From Prosthecodimorpha hirschii (lineage in GTDB: Bacteria > Pseudomonadota > Alphaproteobacteria > Rhizobiales > Ancalomicrobiaceae), in contig NZ_LJYW01000001.1 of NCBI RefSeq assembly GCF_001305515.1, forward strand, positions 4,090,085 to 4,154,084: a stretch of DNA of 64,000 nucleotides, given 5' to 3'. Of this stretch, positions 26,304 to 35,811 are shown piece by piece (within the stretch, counting starts at the first letter, position 1; the number at the start of each line of letters is the position of its first letter). The position numbers and the translations under genes are program-made. The notes beneath the pieces are model-generated. The model ran no database searches. It was given only the letters and a program-made list of their open reading frames with translations, and was not told the origin of the DNA.

Positions 26304-27023
26304 GTGTTCATTCCCCTGCATGATGCCAATCCGCTGCGCCATGTCGCCTTTCCGTATGTCACCTGGGGGCTGATCGGCATCACGGTCGCCGTCCATGCCG
26401 CGATCTGGCTGGCGGCCCAAACCACGCTCATTCCCAATGCCGAGACCGGTGCCACGGTCGCCTTCGGGGTGATTCCGAGCGTGGTCGAGGGCATCCGGCG
26501 CATGCCGGCCATCTACGATCTCGTGCCGCCGCCGGTGACGCTGGTCTCCTACGCCTTCCTGCATGCCGACATGTGGCATCTGGCCGGCAACATGGTCTTC
26601 CTCTGGGTGTTCGGCGACAATGTCGAGGACGCCTTCGGGCATCTGAAGTTCCTCGCCTTCTACCTGGTCAGCGCGGCGGTGGCGGGCGGCGCCCATGTCC
26701 TCCTCAATCCGACGTCCGACCTGCCCCTGATCGGCGCGTCCGGGGCGATCGCCGCCATCGTCTCCGCCTATCTGATCCTGCATCCGCGGGTCCGGCTGTG
26801 GATCCTGGCGCTCGGCCGGATTCCGCTGCCGATCCCGGCCTGGCTGGCGCTCGGCGCCTGGATCCTGTTCCAGTTCTACAATGTTGCGGTGCACCAGGGC
26901 GACAACGTCGCCTGGTGGGCCCATATCGGCGGGCTGGCGGCCGGTGCCGCGCTGGTGCTCGTGCTGCGCCGGCCCGGCGTCCGGCTGTTCGACACCGGAA
27001 CCGATCTCGGCGCCGCCGCGTGA
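26304..27023 (+). CDS. Rhomboid-family intramembrane serine protease
   Basis: A 239-residue polytopic membrane protein. The catalytic serine is in the GxSG motif IGASGAIAAIVSAYL. The catalytic histidine lies in WWAHIGGLAAGAA, and the HxxxN oxyanion element is WHLAGNMVFLWVFG. Roughly six hydrophobic segments are visible, with a short cytoplasmic N-terminus starting FIPLHDANPLRH. The start is GTG 26304. The position between the adenosyltransferase and etfB recurs in related genomes (from memory), with no known functional link. Confidence 0.93.
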   Translation: MFIPLHDANPLRHVAFPYVTWGLIGITVAVHAAIWLAAQTTLIPNAETGATVAFGVIPSVVEGIRRMPAIYDLVPPPVTLVSYAFLHADMWHLAGNMVFLWVFGDNVEDAFGHLKFLAFYLVSAAVAGGAHVLLNPTSDLPLIGASGAIAAIVSAYLILHPRVRLWILALGRIPLPIPAWLALGAWILFQFYNVAVHQGDNVAWWAHIGGLAAGAALVLVLRRPGVRLFDTGTDLGAAA

Positions 27024-27386
27024 CCGGTTTCGATCCCTTCGGTCACGTTGACTTGGCCGCACTGCATCATTAGCGTCCCAGCGCACTTTCGTGTCGCTCT
27101 CGACAAAGACGATCCGCTTCCGTCAGGCCAGGACGTCCTCTTACCGCGCTGAGGGTTCGGCGGATCGCCGGAACATCCCGAAGCCGGATGGACTGATCCG
27201 TGTGGCTCGGGATCCGGAACGGCCGAGCGCCGGTCTGCCTCCCGTCGGGGGCAGGGCGCGCGACGTCGGGTCCGCGGACGTCCGGCGCCACGGCGTCGCG
27301 TCGTCTTCGGAGGCGGCGGGGAATTCTGAGGGGCGCCGCCGGGCCCGGCCGGGTTCGCAAGGCGCCGTGAGACAGGGCTGTCGATC
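27024..27386 (+). promoter_or_regulatory. 363-bp region upstream of etfBA with a candidate promoter
   Basis: No gene is supported. TTGACT (27048-27053) is followed after 17 bp by TAGCGT (27071-27076), a plausible but weak sigma-70 promoter for etfBA with a long leader of about 300 nt. The rest is GC-rich with no clear structure. Confidence 0.35.
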
Positions 27387-28136
27387 ATGAAGATACTCGT
27401 GCCCGTCAAGCGGGTGGTGGACTACAACGTCAAGATCCGCGTCAAGCCGGACGGCTCCGGGGTCGACCTCGCCAACGTCAAGATGTCGATGAATCCGTTC
27501 GACGAGATCGGCGTCGAGGAGGCCCTGCGCCTGAAGGAAGCCGGCAAGGCGACCGAGGTGGTGGTGGTCTCGATCGGACCGGCCCAGGCGGCCGAGACGC
27601 TGCGCACCGGCCTCGCCATGGGCGCCGACCGCGGCATCCTGGTCAAGACCGACGCCGCGGTGGAGCCGCTGGCGGTGGCCAAGATCCTGAAGGGTGTCGT
27701 CGAGGCGGAGGCCCCGGGTCTCGTCATCCTCGGCAAGCAGGCGATCGACGACGACTGCGCCCAGACCGGCCAGATGCTGTCGGCCCTGCTCGGCTGGTCG
27801 CAGGGCACCTTCGCCTCCAAGGTCGTCATCGACGGCGACGTGCTGTCGGTGACCCGCGAGGTCGACGGCGGCCTGCAGACCGTCAAGCTGAAGATGCCGG
27901 CCATCGTGACCACCGACCTGCGCCTCAACGAGCCGCGCTATGCGTCGCTGCCGAACATCATGAAGGCGAAGAAGAAGCCGATCGACGAGAAGACCCCGGC
28001 CGATTTCGGCGTCGACACGACGCCGCGGCTGAAGGTGCTGACGACCGTCGAGCCGGGTGCCCGCAAGGCCGGCGTGAAGGTCGGCTCGGTCGCCGAGCTG
28101 GTCCAGAAGCTGAAGTCCGAAGCCGGCGTGATCTGA
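27387..28136 (+). CDS. etfB: Electron transfer flavoprotein beta subunit
   Basis: A 249-residue AMP-binding ETF subunit. Begins [20 protein letters not shown] and contains [20 protein letters not shown], the AMP/FAD-proximal [16 protein letters not shown], and the recognition loop [20 protein letters not shown]. Together with EtfA it takes electrons from acyl-CoA dehydrogenases such as Mcd and passes them to ETF-quinone oxidoreductase. etfA follows after 19 bp with its own GAGGAGA Shine-Dalgarno sequence. Confidence 0.97.
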   Translation: MKILVPVKRVVDYNVKIRVKPDGSGVDLANVKMSMNPFDEIGVEEALRLKEAGKATEVVVVSIGPAQAAETLRTGLAMGADRGILVKTDAAVEPLAVAKILKGVVEAEAPGLVILGKQAIDDDCAQTGQMLSALLGWSQGTFASKVVIDGDVLSVTREVDGGLQTVKLKMPAIVTTDLRLNEPRYASLPNIMKAKKKPIDEKTPADFGVDTTPRLKVLTTVEPGARKAGVKVGSVAELVQKLKSEAGVI

Positions 28137-28155
28137 GCGCGAGGAGACCGGAACC

Positions 28156-29100
28156 ATGACCATTCTTCTCGTCGCCGAACACGACAACGCGTCCCTGAAG
28201 GACGCCACCCACAAGGCGCTCTCGGCCGCCCAGGCCATGGGCGGCGACATCCAAGTGCTGGTCGCGGGCGAGAATGCCGCCGCGGCGGCCCAGGAGGCCG
28301 CCGGCCTTGCCGGGGTCGCCAAGGTGCTGCATGCCGAAGGTGCCGGCCTCGCCCATGCGCTGGCCGAGCCGCTGTCGGCGCTGATCGTCTCGCTCGCCGG
28401 CCCCTATGACGCGATCGTCGCCCCGGCCACCACGACCGGCAAGAACGTCATGCCGCGCGTCGCCGCGCTGCTCGACGTGATGCAGATCTCGGACGTGACC
28501 AAGGTCGTCTCCGCCGACACCTTCGAGCGGCCGATCTATGCCGGCAACGCCACCCAGACCGTGCAGTCGACCGACGCCAAGAAGGTCGTCACCGTGCGCA
28601 TCGCCGCCTTCCCGGCGGCCGGCACCGGCGGCTCGGCCCCGGTCGAGACGGTCGGCGGCGCGTCCGATCCCGGCCTCTCCACCTTCGTCGGCGAGGAACT
28701 GTCGAAGTCGGACCGTCCGGAACTGACCTCGGCGCGGATCATCGTCTCCGGCGGCCGCGCGATGCAGAGCCGCGAGAACTTCACGACCTATATCGAACCG
28801 GTCGCCGACAAGCTCGGCGCCGCCATCGGCGCCAGCCGCGCGGCGGTCGATGCGGGCTACGCGCCGAACGACTGGCAGGTCGGCCAGACCGGCAAGGTCG
28901 TGGCGCCCGAGCTCTATGTGGCGGTCGGCATTTCCGGGGCGATCCAGCATCTCGCCGGCATGAAGGACTCCAAGGTGATCGTCGCGATCAACAAGGACGA
29001 GGAGGCGCCGATCTTCCAGGTCGCCGATTACGGCCTGGTCGCGGACCTCTATCAGGCGCTGCCCGAACTCGCCGCCGAACTCGGCAAGCTCGGCCGCTGA
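28156..29100 (+). CDS. etfA: Electron transfer flavoprotein alpha subunit
   Basis: A 314-residue FAD-binding subunit. The C-terminal FAD domain is recognisable by [28 protein letters not shown]-type [20 protein letters not shown], and [20 protein letters not shown]. The length is normal for the family. It is translated right after etfB. A strong hairpin at 29151-29187 follows and probably ends the etfBA transcript. Confidence 0.97.
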   Translation: MTILLVAEHDNASLKDATHKALSAAQAMGGDIQVLVAGENAAAAAQEAAGLAGVAKVLHAEGAGLAHALAEPLSALIVSLAGPYDAIVAPATTTGKNVMPRVAALLDVMQISDVTKVVSADTFERPIYAGNATQTVQSTDAKKVVTVRIAAFPAAGTGGSAPVETVGGASDPGLSTFVGEELSKSDRPELTSARIIVSGGRAMQSRENFTTYIEPVADKLGAAIGASRAAVDAGYAPNDWQVGQTGKVVAPELYVAVGISGAIQHLAGMKDSKVIVAINKDEEAPIFQVADYGLVADLYQALPELAAELGKLGR

Positions 29101-29477
29101 GAGGCGGTCGGATCGCGGCCGTGAGGCCGTGAGGCGGACTGTCGCAGGTCGCAAACGGGCGGGAGCCAGGCGTTCCCGCCCGTTTGCATTGCCGGCGCGG
29201 CGATCTTTGCGATCGCGATCAAGCCTTTCGGCCGCACCGGCCGGGACGGCCCCCTGAAAGCCCGCAGCGCAGCATTTCGACGATCCGACGGCTTGTACGC
29301 CAGACGGACCGCGTTAGGATGGCGGCCCGCTCGACGCCGCCCGCCGCGGCATTCGGAGACCCGGTTTCCCGGGCGGTGCCGCAACGGATTGCGGCGATGG
29401 ATCCGGCATGGATCGCATTCCATGCCTCCGGCCGGCGGTCCGGGGGCATGGCACGCGATCGGAGAGCGAGACGGACG
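29101..29477. other. 377-bp gap between etfA and the hydroxybutyryl-CoA dehydrogenase gene
   Basis: Contains the etfBA terminator (29151-29187) and, 52 bp before the next start, a perfect inverted repeat GGCATGG (29405-29411) / CCATGCC (29420-29426) that could be an operator. No gene supported. Confidence 0.5.
29151..29187 (+). terminator. Terminator of etfBA
   Basis: A perfect 14-bp stem, GCAAACGGGCGGGA (29151-29164) against TCCCGCCCGTTTGC (29174-29187), with a 9-nt loop, 50 bp after the etfA stop. The U-rich part is within the 3' arm rather than after it. Confidence 0.7.
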
Positions 29478-30359
<882 letters not shown>

Positions 30360-30458
30360 GCGGGGCGGGGCGCGGAAAGGGTCCGGTCATGGTCGTTTAC
30401 GAATCGTGAAGGTGTGGCGTGCCATCCTCGTCCCCTGATCGATCTGGAAGCGGCCATC

Positions 30459-30710
30459 ATGGCGATCTCTGGCATCTCCAAGTACCGGCCGCAGCTCTAC
30501 ACGCCGCGCAACCTGTCCTACATGAACAAGCAGGCGGCGAACTCGGCGCGCGACTCGATCTCGTCGGCGGCCGACACCTTCGCGTCGCAGATGACCGATT
30601 TCGGGTCGAGCCAGGTCACGCTGATCATCCAGCAGACCGCGCAGCGCATCCAGGCGCAGGCGCGGGCGAAGCTGGCCGCCAGCACCAGTTCGCTGAACCT
30701 GATCGCCTGA
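30459..30710 (+). CDS. Small protein of unknown function (83 residues)
   Basis: Starts MAISGISKYRPQLYTPRNLS and is rich in Ser, Ala and Gln, with a long predicted amphipathic helix in its second half (SSQVTLIIQQTAQRIQAQAR). There is no signal peptide or membrane segment and no cysteines. ATG 30459 with GGAAG upstream is preferred over an in-frame upstream start. It lies between the hydroxybutyryl-CoA dehydrogenase and acyl-CoA ligase genes. The helical, Gln/Ala-rich character faintly resembles granule-associated or flagellin-like small proteins, but I do not recognise a family. Confidence 0.65.
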   Translation: MAISGISKYRPQLYTPRNLSYMNKQAANSARDSISSAADTFASQMTDFGSSQVTLIIQQTAQRIQAQARAKLAASTSSLNLIA

Positions 30711-30759
30711 TCCGCCGCACCGCGACCTGCCGCATGGGGCCGCTTTCCCGGAGCGCGGC

Positions 30760-32262
30760 ATGAGCGCGCCGCCCCCCGTCCGCTTCAATCTTGCCGCCCA
30801 TTGCCTCGCCGCGGCCGACCGGGTGCCCGACAAGGCCGCCTTGATGGTCGCCGAAGGTCCGCGCGGGCGGATCGCCGAGACCTGGACCTATGCGGCCTTC
30901 CGCGACGCGGCGCTGGCCGCGGCCGGCGGCTTTGCCGCGGCCGGGCTGGCGCGGGGCGACCGCATCCTGCTGCGGGTCGGCAACACCTCGCTGTTCCCGG
31001 TCCTGTTCCTCGGCGCCATCGCGGCCGGCTTCGTGCCGATCCCGACCTCGACCCAACTCACCGGAACCGAGGCCGACCTGATCCTTGCCGATTCGGGCGC
31101 CCGTCTGGTCGTCGGCGACGGTTCCGGCGCCATGCCGGCGGCGCGCGACGGCGTCGCGGCGATCGACGATCCGTCGCGGCTGACCGCCGCCCGGCCGGCA
31201 GGCTTCTCCGACACCCTGGCCGACGATCCGGCCTTCCTGGTCTATACGTCGGGCACCAGCGGGCGCCCGAAGGGCGTGCTCCATGCCCAGCGGGTCATCC
31301 TCGGCCGGCGGCCGATGTATCGCGGCTGGTATGGGATCGGGCCGGACGACCGCCTGTTTCATGCCGGCGCCTTCAACTGGACCTACACGCTCGGCGCCGG
31401 CCTGATGGACCCCTGGGTCAACGGCGCGACCAGCATCGTCCATCTCGGCGACCGGCCGCCGGAGATCTGGCCCGACCTCCTGGAGGCGACCGGCGCGACC
31501 CTGTTCGCCGCCGTGCCGGGTCTCTACCGGCGCATCCTGAAATATGCCGCGATCGGCCCGGAGCGGATGCCGGCGCTGCGCCACGGCCTTTCGGCCGGCG
31601 AGGCGCTGAAGGCGGCGCTGCACGACGAATGGGTCGCCCGTACCGGCCGCCCGCTCTACGAGGCGCTCGGCATGAGCGAGATCTCGACCTATCTCTCCTC
31701 CGGCCCCGACGTGCCGACCCGACCGGGCAGCCCCGGCAAGCCGCAGGCCGGGCGCCGGCTCGCGGTCCTGCCGGTCGCCGGCGGTGCGACGCCGCTCGGC
31801 CCCGGCGAGACCGGCATCCTGGCGATCGACCGGTCGGATCCGGGCCTGATGCTCGGCTACTGGAACCTGCCGGCCGAGACGGCGGCGCAGATGCGCGGGG
31901 ACTGGTTCCTGACCGGCGATCTCGCGCGCTTCGATGCCGACGGCTATGTCTGGTATGAGGGCCGCGCCGACGACCAGATGAATGCGCAGGGCTACCGCGT
32001 CGCCCCCGAAGAGGTCGAGCGGGCGATCGCCGACCATCCGGACGTGGCCGAGGTGGCGGTCGCGGAGGTCGCAGGCGCAGCGGTCTCGGTGGTCACCGCC
32101 TTCGTGGTGCTGCGCGAGGGGGCGGCGGCCGATGCGACGACGCTTGCCGCCCACGCGGCGACGCGGCTGGCCGACTACAAGCGCCCGCGCGCCTGGGTCT
32201 TTCTCGAAGAACTGCCGCGCACCGCCTCCGGCAAGGTCCTGAGGCGGGCGTTGCGCGGGTAA
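30760..32262 (+). CDS. AMP-forming acyl/aryl-CoA ligase (ANL superfamily)
   Basis: A 500-residue adenylate-forming enzyme that activates a carboxylate as acyl-AMP and then as a CoA thioester. Seen: P-loop FLVYTSGTSGRPKGVLHAQR, ALGMSEISTYL (A5 motif), WFLTGDLARFDADGYVWYEG, DDQMNAQGYRVAPEEVE and the catalytic lysine in RTASGKVLRRALRG. The GWYGIGPDDRLFHAGAFNWTY region resembles benzoate- and short-chain acyl-CoA ligases, but the substrate is not determined. ATG 30760 has GGAG. An M20 peptidase/amidohydrolase follows after a conspicuous stem-loop. Confidence 0.93.
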   Translation: MSAPPPVRFNLAAHCLAAADRVPDKAALMVAEGPRGRIAETWTYAAFRDAALAAAGGFAAAGLARGDRILLRVGNTSLFPVLFLGAIAAGFVPIPTSTQLTGTEADLILADSGARLVVGDGSGAMPAARDGVAAIDDPSRLTAARPAGFSDTLADDPAFLVYTSGTSGRPKGVLHAQRVILGRRPMYRGWYGIGPDDRLFHAGAFNWTYTLGAGLMDPWVNGATSIVHLGDRPPEIWPDLLEATGATLFAAVPGLYRRILKYAAIGPERMPALRHGLSAGEALKAALHDEWVARTGRPLYEALGMSEISTYLSSGPDVPTRPGSPGKPQAGRRLAVLPVAGGATPLGPGETGILAIDRSDPGLMLGYWNLPAETAAQMRGDWFLTGDLARFDADGYVWYEGRADDQMNAQGYRVAPEEVERAIADHPDVAEVAVAEVAGAAVSVVTAFVVLREGAAADATTLAAHAATRLADYKRPRAWVFLEELPRTASGKVLRRALRG

Positions 32263-32275
32263 TGGTCTAAGACTG

Positions 32276-32324
32276 GGTTGCTCGATCGAGACGGCCGGGA
32301 ACCATCCGTTTCGACCGAGCAACC
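32276..32324 (+). terminator. Large stem-loop between the acyl-CoA ligase and M20 hydrolase genes
   Basis: Left arm 32276-32294 (GGTTGCTCGATCGAGACGG) pairs with right arm 32306-32324 over 19 positions with one mismatch and one G-U, leaving an 11-nt loop. It starts 13 bp after the ligase stop and ends 15 bp before the next ATG, directly in front of the Shine-Dalgarno sequence. With no T-run it could be an attenuator, a processing site or a translation-control hairpin. Confidence 0.6.
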
Positions 32325-32339
32325 GGACAGGGGTTCGCC

Positions 32340-33500
32340 ATGCCGATCGTCAATTCCCTGAACGCCGCCGCCGCGGAGGTCGCCGGCTGGCGCCGGCACC
32401 TGCACCGCCATCCGGAACTCGGCTATGCGGTCGAGGGCACCGCGGCCTATGTGGCCGAGAAGCTCGAGACATTCGGGGTCGACGCGGTGGCGACCGGGAT
32501 CGGCCGCACCGGCGTCGTCGGCGTGATCCACGGCCGCGCGCCCGGCCGCACCATCGCGCTCAGGGCCGACATGGACGCGCTGCCGATCCTGGAGACCTCC
32601 GGCAAGGACTGGGCCTCCGAGGTCCCGGGAAAAATGCATGCCTGCGGGCATGACGGCCACACCGCCATGCTGCTCGCCGCCGCGCGCCATCTCGCCGAGA
32701 CGCGCAATTTCGCCGGCACCGTGGTGCTGGTCTTCCAGCCGGCCGAGGAGGCCGGCGGCGGCGCCAAGGCGATGATCGACGACGGGCTGATGACCCGCTT
32801 CGGCGTCGACGCGGTCTACGGCATGCACAACGCGCCGGGCATCCCGGTCGGTCGCTTCGCGCTGCGCAGCGGGGCCTTTCTGGCCTCCTGCGATACGATC
32901 ACCATCGACCTCGAAGGCGTCGGCGGCCATGCCGCGACCCCGCATCTGTGCTGCGACACGGTGCTGGCCGGCGCCGCGATCGTGCAGGCGGTGCAGCACA
33001 TCGTCTCGCGCACCATCGACCCGATCGCCTCCGCGGTGATTTCGATCACCTGCTTCAATGCCGGCTTCACCGACAACGTCATACCGCAGACCGGCCGGCT
33101 GGTCGGCACCGTCCGCACCCTGTCGCCCGCCGTGCGCGACCATGTCGAGGCGCGGCTGCGGACGGTGGTCGAGACGACCGCGGCGGCCTACGGCGTCAAG
33201 GCGGTGCTCGACTACAATCGCGAATATCCGGTGCTGGTGAACCACGAGCGCGAGACCGGCTTCGCCGCCGAGGTCGCCCGCGATGTCGCCGGCGTGGATG
33301 CGGTCGACACCGCGATGCCGCCGGAGCTCGGCTCCGAGGACTTCGCCTTCATGCTGGAGGCCCGGCCGGGCGCCTTCATCTTCGTCGGCAACGGCAATAC
33401 CGCCGGCCTGCACCACCCGGCCTATGATTTCGACGACGCCGCAATTCCCTACGGCGCCTCCTATTGGGTCCGCCTGGTCGAGCGCGCGCTGCCGGCCTGA
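32340..33500 (+). CDS. M20-family amidohydrolase (hippurate hydrolase / IAA-amino-acid hydrolase type)
   Basis: A 386-residue metal-dependent amidohydrolase of the M20D group. Metal-binding blocks: MHACGHDGHTAMLL (Cys and His), FQPAEEAGGGAKAM (Glu-Glu) and GMHNAPG (His), with a final HHPAYDFDD. RRHLHRHPELGY near the N-terminus is diagnostic. Family members cleave N-acyl amino acids such as hippurate. The neighbouring acyl/aryl-CoA ligase could then activate the released acid; that link is inference. Dimerisation domain approximately residues 180-300. Confidence 0.95.
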   Translation: MPIVNSLNAAAAEVAGWRRHLHRHPELGYAVEGTAAYVAEKLETFGVDAVATGIGRTGVVGVIHGRAPGRTIALRADMDALPILETSGKDWASEVPGKMHACGHDGHTAMLLAAARHLAETRNFAGTVVLVFQPAEEAGGGAKAMIDDGLMTRFGVDAVYGMHNAPGIPVGRFALRSGAFLASCDTITIDLEGVGGHAATPHLCCDTVLAGAAIVQAVQHIVSRTIDPIASAVISITCFNAGFTDNVIPQTGRLVGTVRTLSPAVRDHVEARLRTVVETTAAAYGVKAVLDYNREYPVLVNHERETGFAAEVARDVAGVDAVDTAMPPELGSEDFAFMLEARPGAFIFVGNGNTAGLHHPAYDFDDAAIPYGASYWVRLVERALPA

Positions 33501-33589
33501 ACGCGTCGGTCCGCTCTCGTGAGAGGGCGGCCCTCTGCGTCGCCGCGAGCCCGGGCGGCTGTCAGTCGGACCGGCGCGGCTTTCGAGTG

Positions 33590-35428
33590 CTACGACCCGC
33601 GCGGCGTCCGCATGCGGGCGAGGAGATCCTCGATCGAGACCTTGCGGGCGGGGGCGGGGGCTGGCGCCTCCGGGGCCGTCCGCGCCGCGCCGGCAGCCGA
33701 CATGCCGGACCCGCCGTCGCTGCGGGCTTCGTCCGTGTCCGAACGGTCGTCGTCCTCCGTGCGGTATTCGCGCTCGGGGCCGTCGTCGCCTTCCGGGTCG
33801 TCGTCCCGATCCGGCCCGTCGTCGTCATCCTCCGGCCCGTCATCCTCCGGCCCGTCATCCTCCGGACCGTCGTCCTCGTCGGACTCATCCGGCGCGTCGT
33901 CGTCGTCTGCCGCGTCCCTTCCGTAATCCGCAGCGTCGTCGGGCGCGGCGTCCGGCGCCGGGTCGAACCGCGCGGCCGGCGCATGCCGCGGGAGCGGATG
34001 CAGGGTCTCCTCGATGGCGATCCCGGCGGCCTCGGCGGCGCGTTCCTGGTCGCCCGGGGTGGGCTCGGTTTCGACGGCGTCGCCAGACTGGCCGGTGCGC
34101 AGGGCGCCGACGATCCAGGCCCCGACCATGGCGCGCTCGGCGTCGGCCAGGACCAGGTCGGCATTGGCGGCCAGATAGAGCACCTGCCGGCGGAACGCCT
34201 TGGCCAGTGCGCCGGGCTTGTCGCCGGCGGCGAATTCATGGCCGCTGAGCATCAGTCCCTTGATCACGAAGGCGACCGACTGCGGGCGGAGCTTGAGGCC
34301 GTGCTCGCTGAGGCGCCGCATCACGCCGTTGACGGTGCGATTGAGGCTGAAGCCGCGCTCCGCGACCTCCGCCGCCAGGGCCCGGAACAACTGCGCATAG
34401 ACCTCGGGGGCGAAGGCCGGCACGCTGGTGGCCGCCGAGACCCGGCGGGCGACGCCTTCCATGTCGTCGAACCGCGCCGCTGCCGCGCCGCCGTCCTGGC
34501 CCGTCGCCGCCTCCGCGGGCATGTCGGAGAGATTGCCGGGCTCGGACCCCTCGTCCCGGGCCGGTGCGAAGGCGCCGGGCCGCGGACGGCCGGCCCCCTG
34601 GCGCCGCTGCGGCGGGAACGACGGATCGCGCGGGACGGGATCGCGGACCGGTTCGCGGCGCTCGGCCCGGGCCGGCTCGCCGCGCGCACGATCGCTGCGC
34701 CCGGCCTCCTGGCGGACCGGTTCCGGCCGGATGGCCTCGGGCCTCGCCATCTCGGGCCTCCCCATCTCAGCCCTCGAAGGCTCGACTTTCGAAGGCTCGG
34801 GTCTTGCGGGCTCGGGCCTCGCGGGTTCGGGTCTCGCGGGCTCGGCGCGCAGGGCGTCGGCCTTTGCGGGCTCGGGCGGGCGTTCGAAATCGTCGTCGCC
34901 GAAGCCGGTCAGGTCGATCAGCCGCTCCTCGGTGATCATGCCGTCGCACAGCGCCTTGTAGGCGGCGGCGGTGACCGCGTTGGAGTAGATCACGCTGCGC
35001 CGGTCGTAGGCGCGCAGACGCGTCAGCACCGGCGTGAAGTCGGCATCGCCGGACAGGATGATGAACTCGTCGAAGCGGGTCTCGTGGCGCATGGCGTCGA
35101 GCATGTCGACGACCATGTAGATGTCGGCCGAGTTCTTGCCCTTGCCGGTCAAGGGCGGGCAGTCGACGATCTGGAAGCCGGAGCGGGTGAAGGACGGGCG
35201 GAAATAGCGCATCACCGCCGGATTGGCGTAGCAGCGGCGCATCAGGATGCGCCGGCGGATCGGCTCGCTGCCGTCCGCCTCCTCGATTAGGACGCCGCTT
35301 TCGATCGCATCGAGCCAGCTTTGCGGATCGTTGGCGAAGGCGCGGGCGGCATCCTTGTCGGCACTTTGCAGCGCGAAGAACACGTTGTCGAAGTCGACGA
35401 ACAGAACGGATCGCAATGTCTCGGCCAT
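33590..35428 (-). CDS. NYN-domain RNase-like protein with low-complexity linker and acidic repeats
   Basis: A 612-residue protein. Residues about 5-185 form a NYN (PIN-like) nuclease domain: SVLFVDFDNVFFALQ, GKNSADIYMVVDMLDAM and FIILSGDADFTPVLTRLR supply the conserved acidic residues. Residues about 195-315 are a charged Pro/Glu/Arg linker with repeats of EPARP. Residues about 330-440 (VYAQLFRALAAEVAERGF, RLSEHGLKLRPQSVAFVIKG) form a helical domain that could be LOTUS/OST-HTH-like, by analogy with other NYN proteins. A very acidic repeat (DDGPE units, about 500-560) and a basic C-terminal KVSIEDLLARMRTPRGS complete it. NYN proteins are thought to process RNA; no substrate is known here. Confidence 0.88.
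   Translation of the reverse strand: MAETLRSVLFVDFDNVFFALQSADKDAARAFANDPQSWLDAIESGVLIEEADGSEPIRRRILMRRCYANPAVMRYFRPSFTRSGFQIVDCPPLTGKGKNSADIYMVVDMLDAMRHETRFDEFIILSGDADFTPVLTRLRAYDRRSVIYSNAVTAAAYKALCDGMITEERLIDLTGFGDDDFERPPEPAKADALRAEPARPEPARPEPARPEPSKVEPSRAEMGRPEMARPEAIRPEPVRQEAGRSDRARGEPARAERREPVRDPVPRDPSFPPQRRQGAGRPRPGAFAPARDEGSEPGNLSDMPAEAATGQDGGAAAARFDDMEGVARRVSAATSVPAFAPEVYAQLFRALAAEVAERGFSLNRTVNGVMRRLSEHGLKLRPQSVAFVIKGLMLSGHEFAAGDKPGALAKAFRRQVLYLAANADLVLADAERAMVGAWIVGALRTGQSGDAVETEPTPGDQERAAEAAGIAIEETLHPLPRHAPAARFDPAPDAAPDDAADYGRDAADDDDAPDESDEDDGPEDDGPEDDGPEDDDDGPDRDDDPEGDDGPEREYRTEDDDRSDTDEARSDGGSGMSAAGAARTAPEAPAPAPARKVSIEDLLARMRTPRGS
33826..33870 (-). repeat. 15-bp tandem repeat inside the NYN gene
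   Basis: Three units of CATCCTCCGGCCCGT (the third with one change) at 33826-33840, 33841-33855 and 33856-33870, encoding the acidic DDGPE repeat. The unit is a multiple of three, so copy-number change keeps the frame. A second 15-bp repeat family encodes EPARP units around 34795-34845. Confidence 0.85.
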
Positions 35429-35811
35429 CGGTTTCGGCCAGTCCTTTGAAATGGCGCCCGCGCCCGGGTTTCGCCGGAAATGCGGGGGCTTGGGAAAGTG
35501 CGGTATGGTCGGCTGCCTGTCCGGGCGGCATCGGGTCGGCTGCAGGCTACCGCATGTGCCGGTCCGACGGAAATGTCGGCGGCCTTTAATCGTGCGGCCG
35601 GGCCATCTTTCCTCGATTCGGCGTCCGGCAGCGCAACGACCGTCCGATCGATACGCCCGTGCACGTCATGGGGGTGGACCGGCACCGGTCCGCGGGCTAC
35701 AGGACGCGAGGTCTGCAGGCCGTCGACCGGCGGGCCGCCGACCGACGGGCCGGCCGACATGCCGATTCGCCGCACCTGCCGCCCGCAACCCGCCTGATCC
35801 GGACACCGCCC
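35429..35811. other. 383-bp divergent intergenic region
   Basis: Separates the NYN gene (minus) from the second EamA transporter (plus). It should hold both promoters, but I see no convincing box, no RNA gene and no significant inverted repeat. Confidence 0.4.
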
